This document shows positions 34,371-43,293 of a stretch of 64,000 nt of DNA, piece after piece. Made by a program: the position numbers and the translations under genes. Each line of letters starts with the position of its first letter. The stretch's first letter is position 1. The stretch covers positions 372,001-436,000 of the forward strand of contig NZ_JAGTXB010000001.1 in NCBI RefSeq assembly GCF_018224885.1. The letters are read 5' to 3'. Origin of the DNA: Chitinophaga hostae (GTDB lineage Bacteria > Bacteroidota > Bacteroidia > Chitinophagales > Chitinophagaceae). The notes beneath the pieces were generated by a model. It was not told the origin of the DNA and searched no databases. It saw only the letters and a list, made by a program, of their open reading frames with translations.

Positions 34371-36070
34371 GTACGTTCAGATTAAAGACGAAAATTACGC
34401 TCGGGGTATTGTTTCTCTACATTATGCTGCTGCTGGTGAGCATACTAGGCTACTATTATCTGAACCGGCTGAACGAAAAGGCGAAATTTATCCTGAAAGA
34501 TAATTACGAATCGCTGGAGTACTCAAAAAATATGCTGGTGGCACTGGAAGATATGCAACAACATCGTGCCGCCGCTATGGAAGTATTTTCTGCCAACCTG
34601 AAAAAGCAACAGGCCAATGTAACAGAAAGGGGTGAGAGAGATGCCACCGCAGAGGTGGCCCGGATATTTGAATTGCTCCGGAAAGACTCTACCGTTGACG
34701 CCCGTGCCATTAAGAAAAGTATTTACACCATCATGGATGTCAACATGGCGGCCATTGTAGGGAAAAATGAGAAGGTGAAGAAAACCGCCGACAATGCGCT
34801 GATGTATATCGCCATTATCAGCGGTGTATGTTTTTTACTGGGCTTCACTTTTGTGTATAACTTCCCGGGATATATTGCCAACCCTATTCATGCTTTAACA
34901 GAAGGGATTAAAGGCATTGCCAACAAGCAATACAGCAAACGGCTCTACTTTACTTCCGGCGATGAATTCGGGGAGTTGGCCACCGCTTTTAATACTATGG
35001 CGCAGCGCCTCGATGAATATGAGCACAGCAACCTGGCGCGTATTATGTTTGAAAAACAGCGCGCGGAAGCAGTGATCGGAAGTTTAAAGGATGCCACTAT
35101 TGGTTTTGATACGAACAGCGTTATCCTGTTTGCCAATACGCAGGCATTGCAGCTGCTGAATTTGCCGGAACGTGAAGTGGTGGGGCAGCCTGCAGAAGCT
35201 ATATCAAAACGGAACGACCTGTTGCGCTTCCTGGTGAACAACCAGGAAAATGCGCCGCTTAAAATTGTGGTAGACGGGAAGGAATGCTTTTTTACCAGGG
35301 AAACAACTGATATACAACATGAGGAAAAACGTATAGGCTACGTAGTTATACTCCGGAATATTACCACTTTCAAGGAGCAGGATATTGCCAAAACGCATTT
35401 TATTGCCACTATTTCGCATGAGCTGAAAACGCCGCTGGCTGCATCTGACTTCAGTATTAAGCTGCTGGAAGACGAACGGACCGGCACATTGAGTGCCGAA
35501 CAAAAAGAGCTGGTCGACAGTCTGAAGCAAGACAACCGCCGCATGATCAAGATTGTGAGCGAGCTGCTGGACCTGTCGCAGGTAGAAAGCGGGAATATAC
35601 AGCTGCAACCGCAACCGGTTACCGCGGTAAATATTGTTCAATATGCCATGGATACGGTGCAGAAGCAGGCCGCACAACGACAAATATCTATTCGTACATC
35701 CGTACCTGATACGCTCCCCAGGGTGCTGGCAGATGTGGAAAAAACGGCCTGGGTATTGGTGAACCTGCTGACCAATGCGATCCGGTATTCCAATCATGGC
35801 GGCGCCATAGACCTGTTGGTATCATCTACCGGCACAGAGATGGTTTCTTTTATGGTACAGGATTACGGGAAAGGTATTCCGGAGGCATTCCGGAGCAAGA
35901 TCTTTGAACGTTTCTTCCAGGTGCCCGGTATGAAAGGACATAAGGGCAACGGTTTGGGTCTGGCGATTTCAAAGGAGTTTATTGAAGCGCAGGGCGGTAT
36001 TATCGGGGTGGAAAGTGAAGAGGGAAAAGGGAGCCGTTTTTATTTTACATTACCTGAAGCCATTGTTTAA
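34367..36070 (+). CDS. sensor histidine kinase, partner of the split KdpD
   Basis: 567 residues. Membrane spans lie near 11-30 and 144-166, with a periplasmic helical region between. HAMP (about 168-225), PAS (about 235-330), HisKA with phospho-acceptor I-S-H-E-L-K-T-P-L, and HATPase_c with N-A-I-R-Y-S, D-Y-G-K-G-I-P and G-N-G-L-G-L-A-I follow. There is no receiver domain. Its start overlaps the KdpD/USP gene by 4 nt. The stop overlaps the convergent hybrid kinase's stop by 4 nt. No KdpE-type response regulator lies in the window, so the cognate regulator must be elsewhere. Confidence 0.92.
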   Translation: MSTFRLKTKITLGVLFLYIMLLLVSILGYYYLNRLNEKAKFILKDNYESLEYSKNMLVALEDMQQHRAAAMEVFSANLKKQQANVTERGERDATAEVARIFELLRKDSTVDARAIKKSIYTIMDVNMAAIVGKNEKVKKTADNALMYIAIISGVCFLLGFTFVYNFPGYIANPIHALTEGIKGIANKQYSKRLYFTSGDEFGELATAFNTMAQRLDEYEHSNLARIMFEKQRAEAVIGSLKDATIGFDTNSVILFANTQALQLLNLPEREVVGQPAEAISKRNDLLRFLVNNQENAPLKIVVDGKECFFTRETTDIQHEEKRIGYVVILRNITTFKEQDIAKTHFIATISHELKTPLAASDFSIKLLEDERTGTLSAEQKELVDSLKQDNRRMIKIVSELLDLSQVESGNIQLQPQPVTAVNIVQYAMDTVQKQAAQRQISIRTSVPDTLPRVLADVEKTAWVLVNLLTNAIRYSNHGGAIDLLVSSTGTEMVSFMVQDYGKGIPEAFRSKIFERFFQVPGMKGHKGNGLGLAISKEFIEAQGGIIGVESEEGKGSRFYFTLPEAIV

Positions 36071-39012
36071 CATTGCGCCACATGTTCTTTTATCAGGTGA
36101 ACATGTTTGTAATAGATGGTCATAATATCTGTGAGCCGGGATAAAACACTATCCAGGTTTTCTTCCAGGCGGGCATCTCTTTCTATAGTATAGGCGATAT
36201 CAGAGGCCTGCTGCAGACCGGCCATATTAAGATTGAATTTCATCTGGTGTGCCAGCATGTATAGCGGCTGCCAGTTTTTTTCCTCGATTAACCGATTCAT
36301 TTCTGAGAATTTCTGAGGAATACTGTTAAGTAGTTCTTCCAGCATTATTTTTACATGTCCGCTTTCTCCGGACATCATTTTATAAACAGTAGAGAAATTC
36401 AATGCATTGGCTGTTGCTGCTGCCGTGTCCTCTTTCGCGTTGTTTTCCGGGAGCTCCTCTCCCAGCCCTTTCAGGATTTTATGAAAGAGATCGGCTCTGT
36501 CAAAGGGTTTGGATACGTAGTCATTCATGCCGGCCTCCAGGCATCGCTCTTTTTCTCCTTTAAGTGCGGATGCAGTCATAGCGATGATGCAGGTTTGAAT
36601 ACCTTTCTGGCGGATGGCCTGGGTGGTTTGATAGCCATCCATACCGGGCATCTGGATATCCATGATGATACAATCGTAGGGTTTATAGTCTACCATTTCC
36701 AGCGCGGCTTTGCCGCTGTTTACCACATCTGTTCTGGCGCCGGCATTTCGCAGGGTATGAAATACCACCTGCTGGTTGATTTCATTGTCTTCCACCACCA
36801 GCATGGTTTTACCGTGCAGGGGTTTATCGATCTGCGACAATTGTCCTTTCTCATTTTTATGGGTGGGCGCCGCATTATTCCTGGTAAAGGGAAGTTCAAA
36901 ATAGAAGCAGGCGCCTTCATCCAGCTGGCTGTCTACCCGTATGGTACCATGCTGCAGTTCTATCAGTTCTTTGCTGATGGCTAGTCCCAGGCCGGTGCCG
37001 CCGAATTTTCGGGCGTTATCGGTATGTGTCTGGGAGAAGCTTTTGAAGATAAGATCGTGTTGTTCTGGGGCGATACCTACGCCGGTATCTTTTATTTCAA
37101 AGCCGAGTTTCAGGGTGCCTTGTTCTTTATTTTCTTCCACCAGGCCTACTTTTACCATTACCTTTCCGTGGTGGGTGAATTTGATGGCATTTTCCACCAG
37201 GTTGGTCAGTATCTGGTTCAGTCGTATTTCATCGCCGAGCAGGTAGGTAGGAACGGCGCTGTCTATTTCATCAAAGAAAGACAACCCTTTTTGTTGTGCC
37301 TGCAGTTTAAGCGGGAACAGGGAGTTGTCGATCACCTCGTATACATCGAAGGGTTCATGTTGCAGATGTAATTTGCCGGCTTTTATTTTTGAGAAGTCAA
37401 GTATTTCGTTGATGATCACCAGCAGGTGGTTGGCGGAGGTTTTGATGGCGCTGGTATATTCCAGCTGGGACGGTGTTAGCTGGTTTTGTTGCATGAGGAG
37501 GTTGGTCATGCCAATGATACCGTTCATGGGCGTACGAATTTCGTGGCTCATGTTGGCGAGAAACATTTCCTGGGCGTTGGTGGCTTCCTGCGCCAGTTTG
37601 CTGGCATTTTCAACCGCTTTGATATAATTTGCTTTTTCGGTGAAATCCTGTCCTATGCCGCAGATGCCGATCATTTCGCCGTCTTTGTTGCGTAATGGAA
37701 ATTTTGTGATCAGGAAATGATTTTCTGTGCCGTTTACGATGATAATATCTTCTGCTTTTACCCGTGTTTTGGTAGCGATCACCTGGCGATCGAGGGCTGC
37801 ATAACGCTTTACCCAATCGTAGGGCAGTTCTGCATCTGTTTTGCCGATGATATCTCTTTTACTGATGCCCATGGTTTCAGAAAAGCGGTTATTGACCAGC
37901 AGGTATTTGCCTGGCATATCTTTTATGAACATCATGGAGGGCATGTAATCCACAATTGCATCAAGGCGTTCCTGTAAATAGGAAGGCTGATCAATTTCTC
38001 TTTTTTCTTTATCGATATCGCGAACGATGCATTGATATTCTTTCACTTTACCATCGTCGCCATAGATAAGTGATACGAGTTGTTCCACCCATTTTTTTGC
38101 GCCTGATTTAGTGATGATTTCAAACTCCTGGAAGGTGTAGTCGTCGCCGTTTTTCAACTGGTTTTGATAAAATTCCTCCAGGTGTTTGTGGGTATCTTCA
38201 TCGAGGAAAAGGGAGTAGTGTCTGCCGATCAGCTCTGCGCTGGTGTAGCCGGTCATGTCGGCTGCGCGTTTGCTGACAGAAGTAAAGATGCCGTTGGTCT
38301 GTGATTTGAACAGGATCAGTTCAGTTTCTTCTGCCAGGCGCATAAACGACTGTTCGCGTTTGTAGAGGCGGTTGGAGCTGTTTTTTAGTTTCCTGAAGAG
38401 GCGGTACAGGTAGCGTGATTCTCCTAATAACAGGATAAGGGTAAAGATGCTGATAACGATAACTGTCCAGAAGGAGTACCAGGTATATTGATTGTCTTTG
38501 TCTACCCTGGCGGCCAGTTTGGAGCGGTTTATCCGGATATAGTCATTGAGCAGTTCCCGTAGGCTGTTCCGCAATTTGTTTCCCTTTTCTGCTGTAATGA
38601 GTTGTTTGGCGAGGGCGGGTTGCGTGGCTGCCAGGGAGAGCACCTGTTGATTATAGGCTGTTTTTTCCCGGATAACGCTGTCGATGCGGGCCAGGATGCC
38701 CAGGGAGGGAGTATCTGTGCGGGAGACGTTATAGATACCCGTCATTAAACTTTTCATGCTGTCGGGTAAACTGTAGTTGGCGGGTGCGAGGCTGGGTTGA
38801 TCGGTGAGCAGCATATCGCGGATGGCGGTGGTATAGGTATTGTCCAGCGAGGCCACGGTTCTGAGCTGGTCGATGAGAAGATTGGTTTGTACCATCATTT
38901 CCGCGCCGCTTTTACTCCTTTTCTGCACTATCCAGGCATAGTAACTAAATCCGGTGAGTGCCATCAGCACCACCAGTACAAGTACCATAACTGTATTTAC
39001 TATTTTTTTCAT
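36067..39012 (-). CDS. hybrid histidine kinase (CHASE3-like, PAS x2, HisKA, HATPase, REC, HPt)
   Basis: 981 residues. TM1 near 7-29 and TM2 near 178-198 flank a helical extracytoplasmic domain of CHASE3 type. Two PAS domains (about 225-340, 345-470) precede HisKA (N-M-S-H-E-I-R-T-P-M-N), HATPase_c (D-T-G-V-G-I-A, G-T-G-L-G-L-A-I), a receiver (V-V-E-D-N-E-I-N near 730, M-D-I-Q-M-P-G-M-D-G with the phospho-Asp) and an HPt module (L-A-H-Q-M-K-F-N-L-N). The full phosphorelay in one protein lacks only a DNA-binding output. It is convergent with the Kdp sensor kinase. Confidence 0.93.
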   Translation of the reverse strand: MKKIVNTVMVLVLVVLMALTGFSYYAWIVQKRSKSGAEMMVQTNLLIDQLRTVASLDNTYTTAIRDMLLTDQPSLAPANYSLPDSMKSLMTGIYNVSRTDTPSLGILARIDSVIREKTAYNQQVLSLAATQPALAKQLITAEKGNKLRNSLRELLNDYIRINRSKLAARVDKDNQYTWYSFWTVIVISIFTLILLLGESRYLYRLFRKLKNSSNRLYKREQSFMRLAEETELILFKSQTNGIFTSVSKRAADMTGYTSAELIGRHYSLFLDEDTHKHLEEFYQNQLKNGDDYTFQEFEIITKSGAKKWVEQLVSLIYGDDGKVKEYQCIVRDIDKEKREIDQPSYLQERLDAIVDYMPSMMFIKDMPGKYLLVNNRFSETMGISKRDIIGKTDAELPYDWVKRYAALDRQVIATKTRVKAEDIIIVNGTENHFLITKFPLRNKDGEMIGICGIGQDFTEKANYIKAVENASKLAQEATNAQEMFLANMSHEIRTPMNGIIGMTNLLMQQNQLTPSQLEYTSAIKTSANHLLVIINEILDFSKIKAGKLHLQHEPFDVYEVIDNSLFPLKLQAQQKGLSFFDEIDSAVPTYLLGDEIRLNQILTNLVENAIKFTHHGKVMVKVGLVEENKEQGTLKLGFEIKDTGVGIAPEQHDLIFKSFSQTHTDNARKFGGTGLGLAISKELIELQHGTIRVDSQLDEGACFYFELPFTRNNAAPTHKNEKGQLSQIDKPLHGKTMLVVEDNEINQQVVFHTLRNAGARTDVVNSGKAALEMVDYKPYDCIIMDIQMPGMDGYQTTQAIRQKGIQTCIIAMTASALKGEKERCLEAGMNDYVSKPFDRADLFHKILKGLGEELPENNAKEDTAAATANALNFSTVYKMMSGESGHVKIMLEELLNSIPQKFSEMNRLIEEKNWQPLYMLAHQMKFNLNMAGLQQASDIAYTIERDARLEENLDSVLSRLTDIMTIYYKHVHLIKEHVAQC

Positions 39013-39232
39013 GGGTAGTTTTTCAACGACTCATTAATAGCATTGGCAGGGGTTATGACCTTAGTGATGGATTATTTATTCAAATTAGGGATTTTTGGGG
39101 CAATATTGTTGTTCATCTTGTTCAATCCTGGCGGGCGATCAGGAAAAGAATATGATGGTCGGTATAACTTTTTCTGTAACTTTCGGCGTGGCCGGATATA
39201 ATATGGAACATGTTTTTGCAATATTTTAACCA

Positions 39233-39261
39233 ATTGTGTTACAATCATTCCATTATATTTG
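39233..39261 (+). promoter_or_regulatory. promoter of the beta-barrel gene, with small palindrome
   Basis: TATATTTG (39254-39261) is a perfect TAnnTTTG box. ATTGTGTTACAAT (39233-39245), a 5-bp-arm palindrome, covers the -33 TTG (39234-39236), 17 nt upstream. The ATG is 33 nt downstream of the box. Confidence 0.6.
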
Positions 39262-39294
39262 CCTAATATTCTTTTTCCTAAGTATGTATATTAT

Positions 39295-39999
39295 ATGAAG
39301 AAAATAATTTTTACCCTTGGTCTGATAGCTGTTTCTATTGGAGTTTTTGCGCAGGATGGCGGCTCACCGATGAATAAGGCGGTTAATAAAGTTACCCATT
39401 CCAACGACTTTTTGATGATACAGTTGTCATACGATGGCTGGGCAGGTGCGCCAGACAGTATTAAGACCGGCCTGAACAGGGGTTTTAACATTGCCCTGAT
39501 GTATGATTTCCCGTTTAAGAAATCCAAAATGAGCCTGGCAGCAGGTTTAGGGGTAAGTACCAGCGGGGTATATCTGAAAGATCATAGCATGGACATACAG
39601 GGAAAGCTGAATAAGAACCAGGTTTCATTCCCTTCCTCTACTGCCAAAAAGAACAAGGTAGCGACTACTTACCTGGAAATTCCGATTGAATTAAGATATC
39701 GCAGTGTACCGGATAATGCCAATAAAGGCTTCAAAGCAGCTATTGGTGTGAAAGTGGGTGCGCTGGTGGATGCACATACCAAAGCCAAGTATACCGGCGC
39801 CAATGGCAGCAAGGATATTGACAAGGATGCCAACCGCGGATTCTTTAACCCATGGCGCTTTTCAGCTACTGCGCGCGTAGGTTACGGTAACTTTGCCTTG
39901 TTTGGCGCTTACTCCCTGAATCCGTTGCTGAAAGACAACAGCGCCAATAATCTTGATATCAGACCGTATTCTATCGGTATCTGTTTGAGTGGACTGTAA
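39295..39999 (+). CDS. outer membrane beta-barrel protein (PorT-like fold)
   Basis: 234 residues from the ATG at 39295 (the frame is open upstream to a TTG at 39259). Signal peptide K-K-I-I-F-T-L-G-L-I-A-V-S-I, cleavage near F-A-Q. The mature protein has alternating strands (M-I-Q-L-S-Y-D-G-W, T-Y-L-E-I-P-I-E-L-R-Y, A-T-A-R-V-G-Y-G-N-F-A-L-F-G-A-Y-S) ending I-G-I-C-L-S-G-L. T-Y-L-E-I-P-I-E-L-R-Y resembles the outer-membrane-protein beta-barrel domain 2 of Bacteroidota. Function unknown. Confidence 0.8.
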   Translation: MKKIIFTLGLIAVSIGVFAQDGGSPMNKAVNKVTHSNDFLMIQLSYDGWAGAPDSIKTGLNRGFNIALMYDFPFKKSKMSLAAGLGVSTSGVYLKDHSMDIQGKLNKNQVSFPSSTAKKNKVATTYLEIPIELRYRSVPDNANKGFKAAIGVKVGALVDAHTKAKYTGANGSKDIDKDANRGFFNPWRFSATARVGYGNFALFGAYSLNPLLKDNSANNLDIRPYSIGICLSGL

Positions 40000-40020
40000 T
40001 AGCGCATAAAGCAGAAGGCA

Positions 40021-40134
40021 TAAAGCAGAAGGCATAAAGCATAAAGCTATAAAAGCGAATGACCAGAGCGGATATTAGTCCACTTGCTCTGGTCATTCGC
40101 TTTTATAGCTTTATGCTTTATGCCTTCTGCTTTA
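40021..40134. repeat. long palindrome, class C: perfect 49-bp arms
   Basis: Left arm 40021-40069 (begins TAAAGCAGAAGGCATAAAGC, ends GACCAGAGC) and right arm 40086-40134 are exact reverse complements; the loop is 16 nt. Upstream, 40004-40031 repeats the 14-nt unit GCATAAAGCAGAAG twice, a stutter present only on the left. The right arm includes the stop codon of the convergent enoyl-CoA hydratase gene (40132-40134). Confidence 0.95.
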
Positions 40135-40908
40135 CGCTCCCTTGAATACGGGCTTTCTTTTTTCGAGGAAGGCCTGTATCCCTTCTGCGTTATCGGCCGA
40201 GTTACCGGCTATTTCCTGGCAGTAGGCTTCGTAGTCGAGTACGGCATCGAGGTCTTCCGTCATGCCTTTTGTCAGCATTTTTTTCATGAGTGCTATGGCT
40301 TTCGTAGGTGCGGAAGCGTAGTAGGCGGCTTCGGCCTGTACGGCGGCATCCAGTTCAGCAGCGGGCACTACTTTGTTGACCAGCCCCATTTGCAGTGCTT
40401 CCGCAGCGGTGACTTTTGTGGCTTTGGTGGCCAGTTCAAATGCGCGGTGGTAGCCTACGGTGCGGGGCAGGAAATAAGAAGAGCCGGAGTCCAGTACCAG
40501 CGCTATGTTCACGAATATTTCGATCATGGTAGCGTCTTCGCTGGCAATGATCAGATCGCAGGCCAGCGCCAGGGAGCAGCCTGCGCCGGCCGCAACACCA
40601 TTAAGCCGGCAGATGACCGGTTTAGGCATATTACGGATGGCGCGTATAATGGGATTATAGCGTTTATGCAGTGATTCGCTTAAATCGCGTTTTCCTGACT
40701 CCATAGAGGCTTTGAGGTCCTGGCCACTGCTGAATGCCTTGCCTGCGCCGGTTAGTACCACTACCCTTACGGATGTATCCTTTTCGGCCTTTTTTAACGC
40801 GTCCTGCAACTCATAGCTGAGCGGATCGTTGAAGGCATTGTATACTTCAGGTCTGTTGAGTGTGATGGTAGCAATACCATCCTGGATATCCATTAATAAA
40901 GCAGCCAT
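40132..40908 (-). CDS. enoyl-CoA hydratase/isomerase family protein
   Basis: 258 residues, normal length. Crotonase motifs include G-A-G-K-A-F-S-S-G-Q-D-L-K-A (first oxyanion strand) and G-A-G-C-S-L-A-L-A-C-D-L-I. The S-G-Q-D-L form is typical of PaaG-like enoyl-CoA hydratase/isomerases. The residue set (D at the isomerase position near E-I-F-V-N-I-A-L) was not resolved enough to separate hydratase from isomerase. The stop codon lies in the class C palindrome. It lies 22 nt after the S9 peptidase gene's end on the same strand. Confidence 0.9.
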   Translation of the reverse strand: MAALLMDIQDGIATITLNRPEVYNAFNDPLSYELQDALKKAEKDTSVRVVVLTGAGKAFSSGQDLKASMESGKRDLSESLHKRYNPIIRAIRNMPKPVICRLNGVAAGAGCSLALACDLIIASEDATMIEIFVNIALVLDSGSSYFLPRTVGYHRAFELATKATKVTAAEALQMGLVNKVVPAAELDAAVQAEAAYYASAPTKAIALMKKMLTKGMTEDLDAVLDYEAYCQEIAGNSADNAEGIQAFLEKRKPVFKGA

Positions 40909-40930
40909 GATATCTGTATTGATGGGTTAT

Positions 40931-42958
40931 TTAGAGGGTTTCCTTCAGCCAGTTAAAGAATTCGCGTTGCCATGCAATGGCATTTTGCGGTTTCAGTACC
41001 CAGTGATTTTCTTCGGGGAAGTAGAGCAATTTACTCTTGATTCCTTTCAGCTGTGCCAGCTGGAACGCCTGTAAGCCCTGCTCAATGGGTACGCGGAAGT
41101 CGATACCACCCTGTATAATGAGGATGGGCGTATTCCACTTGTTGGCGTATTCACTGGGGTTGAAATGTTTGTAACCATTGGCATTTGCCGGATCCCAGTA
41201 GGCGCCTATATCCCAGTTGGCAAACCAGAGTTCTTCGGTGGTGCCATACCAGCTTTTCAGATCAAATAAACCATCGTGCGCAATAAAGGATTTGAAGCGG
41301 TTTTCGTGTACGCCTGCCAGCATGTATACGGAATAGCCGCCGTAACTGGCACCCACGGCGCCTAAACGGGCTTTGTCTACATAACTTTCCTTGCTTACAT
41401 CATCAATGGCGCTGAGGTAGTCTTTGATGGGTTGTCCGCCCCAGTCCTTACTGATGCTGGCATTCCACTCTACTCCATGACCAGGCATGCCTCTTCTGTT
41501 GGGAGCTACCACGATATATCCCTGTGAGGCCATCAGCTGGAAGTTCCAGCGATAGGAGTAAAACTGGGATACCGCCGATTGAGGACCGCCCTGGCAATAC
41601 AGCAGGGTTGGATATTTTTTGGCGGGATCGAAATCTGGCGGGAAGATGACCCAGGTAAGCATGTCCTTACCATCTGTAGTTTTTACCCAGCGTTTTTCGA
41701 TTTTGCACATGCCTATTTTATCATAGGCGGCTTTGTTGACGCTGGTGAGGGCGGTAATGGCGCCTTTTTGCAGGTCTATGGTAAACAGTTCCGCTGCATG
41801 GTTCATATCAGTACGGGCTACCACCATGGTGTTGCCGCTTTGAGACAGCATATCGTTGATATCAAAATCGCCGGTGGTTACCTGGCGTATATGCTTTTCC
41901 GTAGTTTGGGCGATATTTTTCTGCAGGGTAATTTCCAGCAGTTGTTCGGTTCCTTTTATAACGGCCAGGAAATATATTTTTTTGCCATCATTGCTGAAGC
42001 GGGTGGCGCCGGCGGTGCCGTCCCAGCCTTTGGTGAGATTGGTGATGGTGCCGGTAGTGCGATCCATGATGATCACATCATTTTTATCTGCTTCGTAGCC
42101 ATCGCGGGCCATGCTTAACCAGGTGATGTATTTGCCGTCCTGGCTAAAGGCTGGTGCCACATCGTAGCCCATCATGCCCTGAGACAGGTTGCGGGTGGCT
42201 TTGGTGTCGAGCTGGTATTCGTAGATGTCGGTATTAGTGCTGATGGCGTATTCTTTCCCGAATTTCTTCTTACAAACATACAGGATACTTTTTCCATCCG
42301 TGCTCCAGATCATGTCTTCAGGGCCACCGGAGGGCATCTGCGGACAGTCGTGCGGTTCTTCCGCCATAATATCCACGGGGGTGCCTACTTCGCCATTGTT
42401 GTAGGTAGCATAGAAAACGTGCGAGAAATTGCCGTCTTCCCAGGTATCCCAGTGGCGGTAGTTCAGGTTATCATAGATCTGTACGTTGGATTTCGGGAGA
42501 TCGGTGTAATGATCGGCGCCGGAGATCTTTTTTATTTTTACTTCTTTCGAAAACAGGATATGCTTTCCATCGGGGGAAATACGGATGTTTTGCATACCGC
42601 CTTCCACATTGGTTTTTTGTACCGGATCGGAACCATCGGCATTCATTTCATACCATTGTCCTTTCAGGGAGAAGCCAATTTTATTACCGGGTAATACGGC
42701 TACATCGCCTTCTGCGCCCGGTGTTTGGGTGAGTTGCCTGGGCGTTCCACCTGCCAGCGGAATAGCGTAGAGGTTTTTTTCTCCCTTGTTTTCCGTCATA
42801 TTTATCTGGGAAACGCCATAGATAACGGTTTTGCCGTCAGCGCTGATAGCTTCCCCGCTCACCCGCCCCAGTTGCCATAGCAATTCGGGAGTCATCTTAT
42901 CCTGGGCTACTGCCATAGTTGATATTAATAGTCCTGTCAGTAAAAAAGGTTTATACAT
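40931..42958 (-). CDS. S9-family prolyl oligopeptidase / acylaminoacyl-type peptidase, secreted
   Basis: 675 residues. A signal peptide (P-F-L-L-T-G-L-L-I-S-T-M-A-V-A-Q) leads a beta-propeller of WD40-like blades (about 25-420), then an alpha/beta hydrolase domain with G-A-S-Y-G-G-Y (nucleophile Ser), G-G-I-D-F-R-V-P (Asp) and E-E-N-H-W-V (His). A periplasmic dipeptidyl- or acyl-aminopeptidase is the likely activity. The upstream gap to hflX is filled by the 65-bp-arm palindrome. Confidence 0.92.
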   Translation of the reverse strand: MYKPFLLTGLLISTMAVAQDKMTPELLWQLGRVSGEAISADGKTVIYGVSQINMTENKGEKNLYAIPLAGGTPRQLTQTPGAEGDVAVLPGNKIGFSLKGQWYEMNADGSDPVQKTNVEGGMQNIRISPDGKHILFSKEVKIKKISGADHYTDLPKSNVQIYDNLNYRHWDTWEDGNFSHVFYATYNNGEVGTPVDIMAEEPHDCPQMPSGGPEDMIWSTDGKSILYVCKKKFGKEYAISTNTDIYEYQLDTKATRNLSQGMMGYDVAPAFSQDGKYITWLSMARDGYEADKNDVIIMDRTTGTITNLTKGWDGTAGATRFSNDGKKIYFLAVIKGTEQLLEITLQKNIAQTTEKHIRQVTTGDFDINDMLSQSGNTMVVARTDMNHAAELFTIDLQKGAITALTSVNKAAYDKIGMCKIEKRWVKTTDGKDMLTWVIFPPDFDPAKKYPTLLYCQGGPQSAVSQFYSYRWNFQLMASQGYIVVAPNRRGMPGHGVEWNASISKDWGGQPIKDYLSAIDDVSKESYVDKARLGAVGASYGGYSVYMLAGVHENRFKSFIAHDGLFDLKSWYGTTEELWFANWDIGAYWDPANANGYKHFNPSEYANKWNTPILIIQGGIDFRVPIEQGLQAFQLAQLKGIKSKLLYFPEENHWVLKPQNAIAWQREFFNWLKETL

Positions 42959-43028
42959 GATATCGAAAGGTTGTTTTGGATCGGGTAAATGTAGGAAGAA
43001 ATGAGGAGTGCCCGCTTTGGTGGTGTAA

Positions 43029-43238
43029 ATTTTCTTGAGCGGGATTTTTTCTTGCCCAGGATTTCAATGATTTTCAGGATTTACAGGATTTTTTATTTTT
43101 TTGATTTAAAAGATTGGAGGAGATAAAAATATATCTGCTTTTATCTTTCCTAATCTTTAAAAATCATCACAGGAAAAATCCTGTAAATCCTGAAAATCAT
43201 TGAAATCCTGGGCAAGAAAAAATCCCACTCAAGAAAAT
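43029..43238. repeat. long palindrome, class A: 65-bp arms, one mismatch, with nested inner hairpin
   Basis: Left arm 43029-43093 (begins ATTTTCTTGAGCGGG, ends CAGGATTTTT) and right arm 43174-43238 pair over 65 nt with one mismatch (GAGCGGG versus CCCACTC). A nested imperfect hairpin uses AAAGATTGGAGGAGATAAAA and TTTTATCTTTCCTAATCTTT. The arm differs from the 20006-20249 arm in its middle but shares TTTTTCTTGCCCAGGATT and the CAGGATTTTT end. It fills the space between the divergent S9 peptidase and hflX genes, a 5' rather than a 3' flank. Confidence 0.95.
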
Positions 43239-43293
43239 CTATACGAGCATAGCGAGTAAATTCTCTGTAAATTTGCTGCAAATTCAGAATAGC

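Noticed and set aside
40004-40060. short direct repeats considered as a CRISPR array
   Set aside because: Units of about 14 nt without regular unique spacers, inside a perfect palindrome, with no cas genes.
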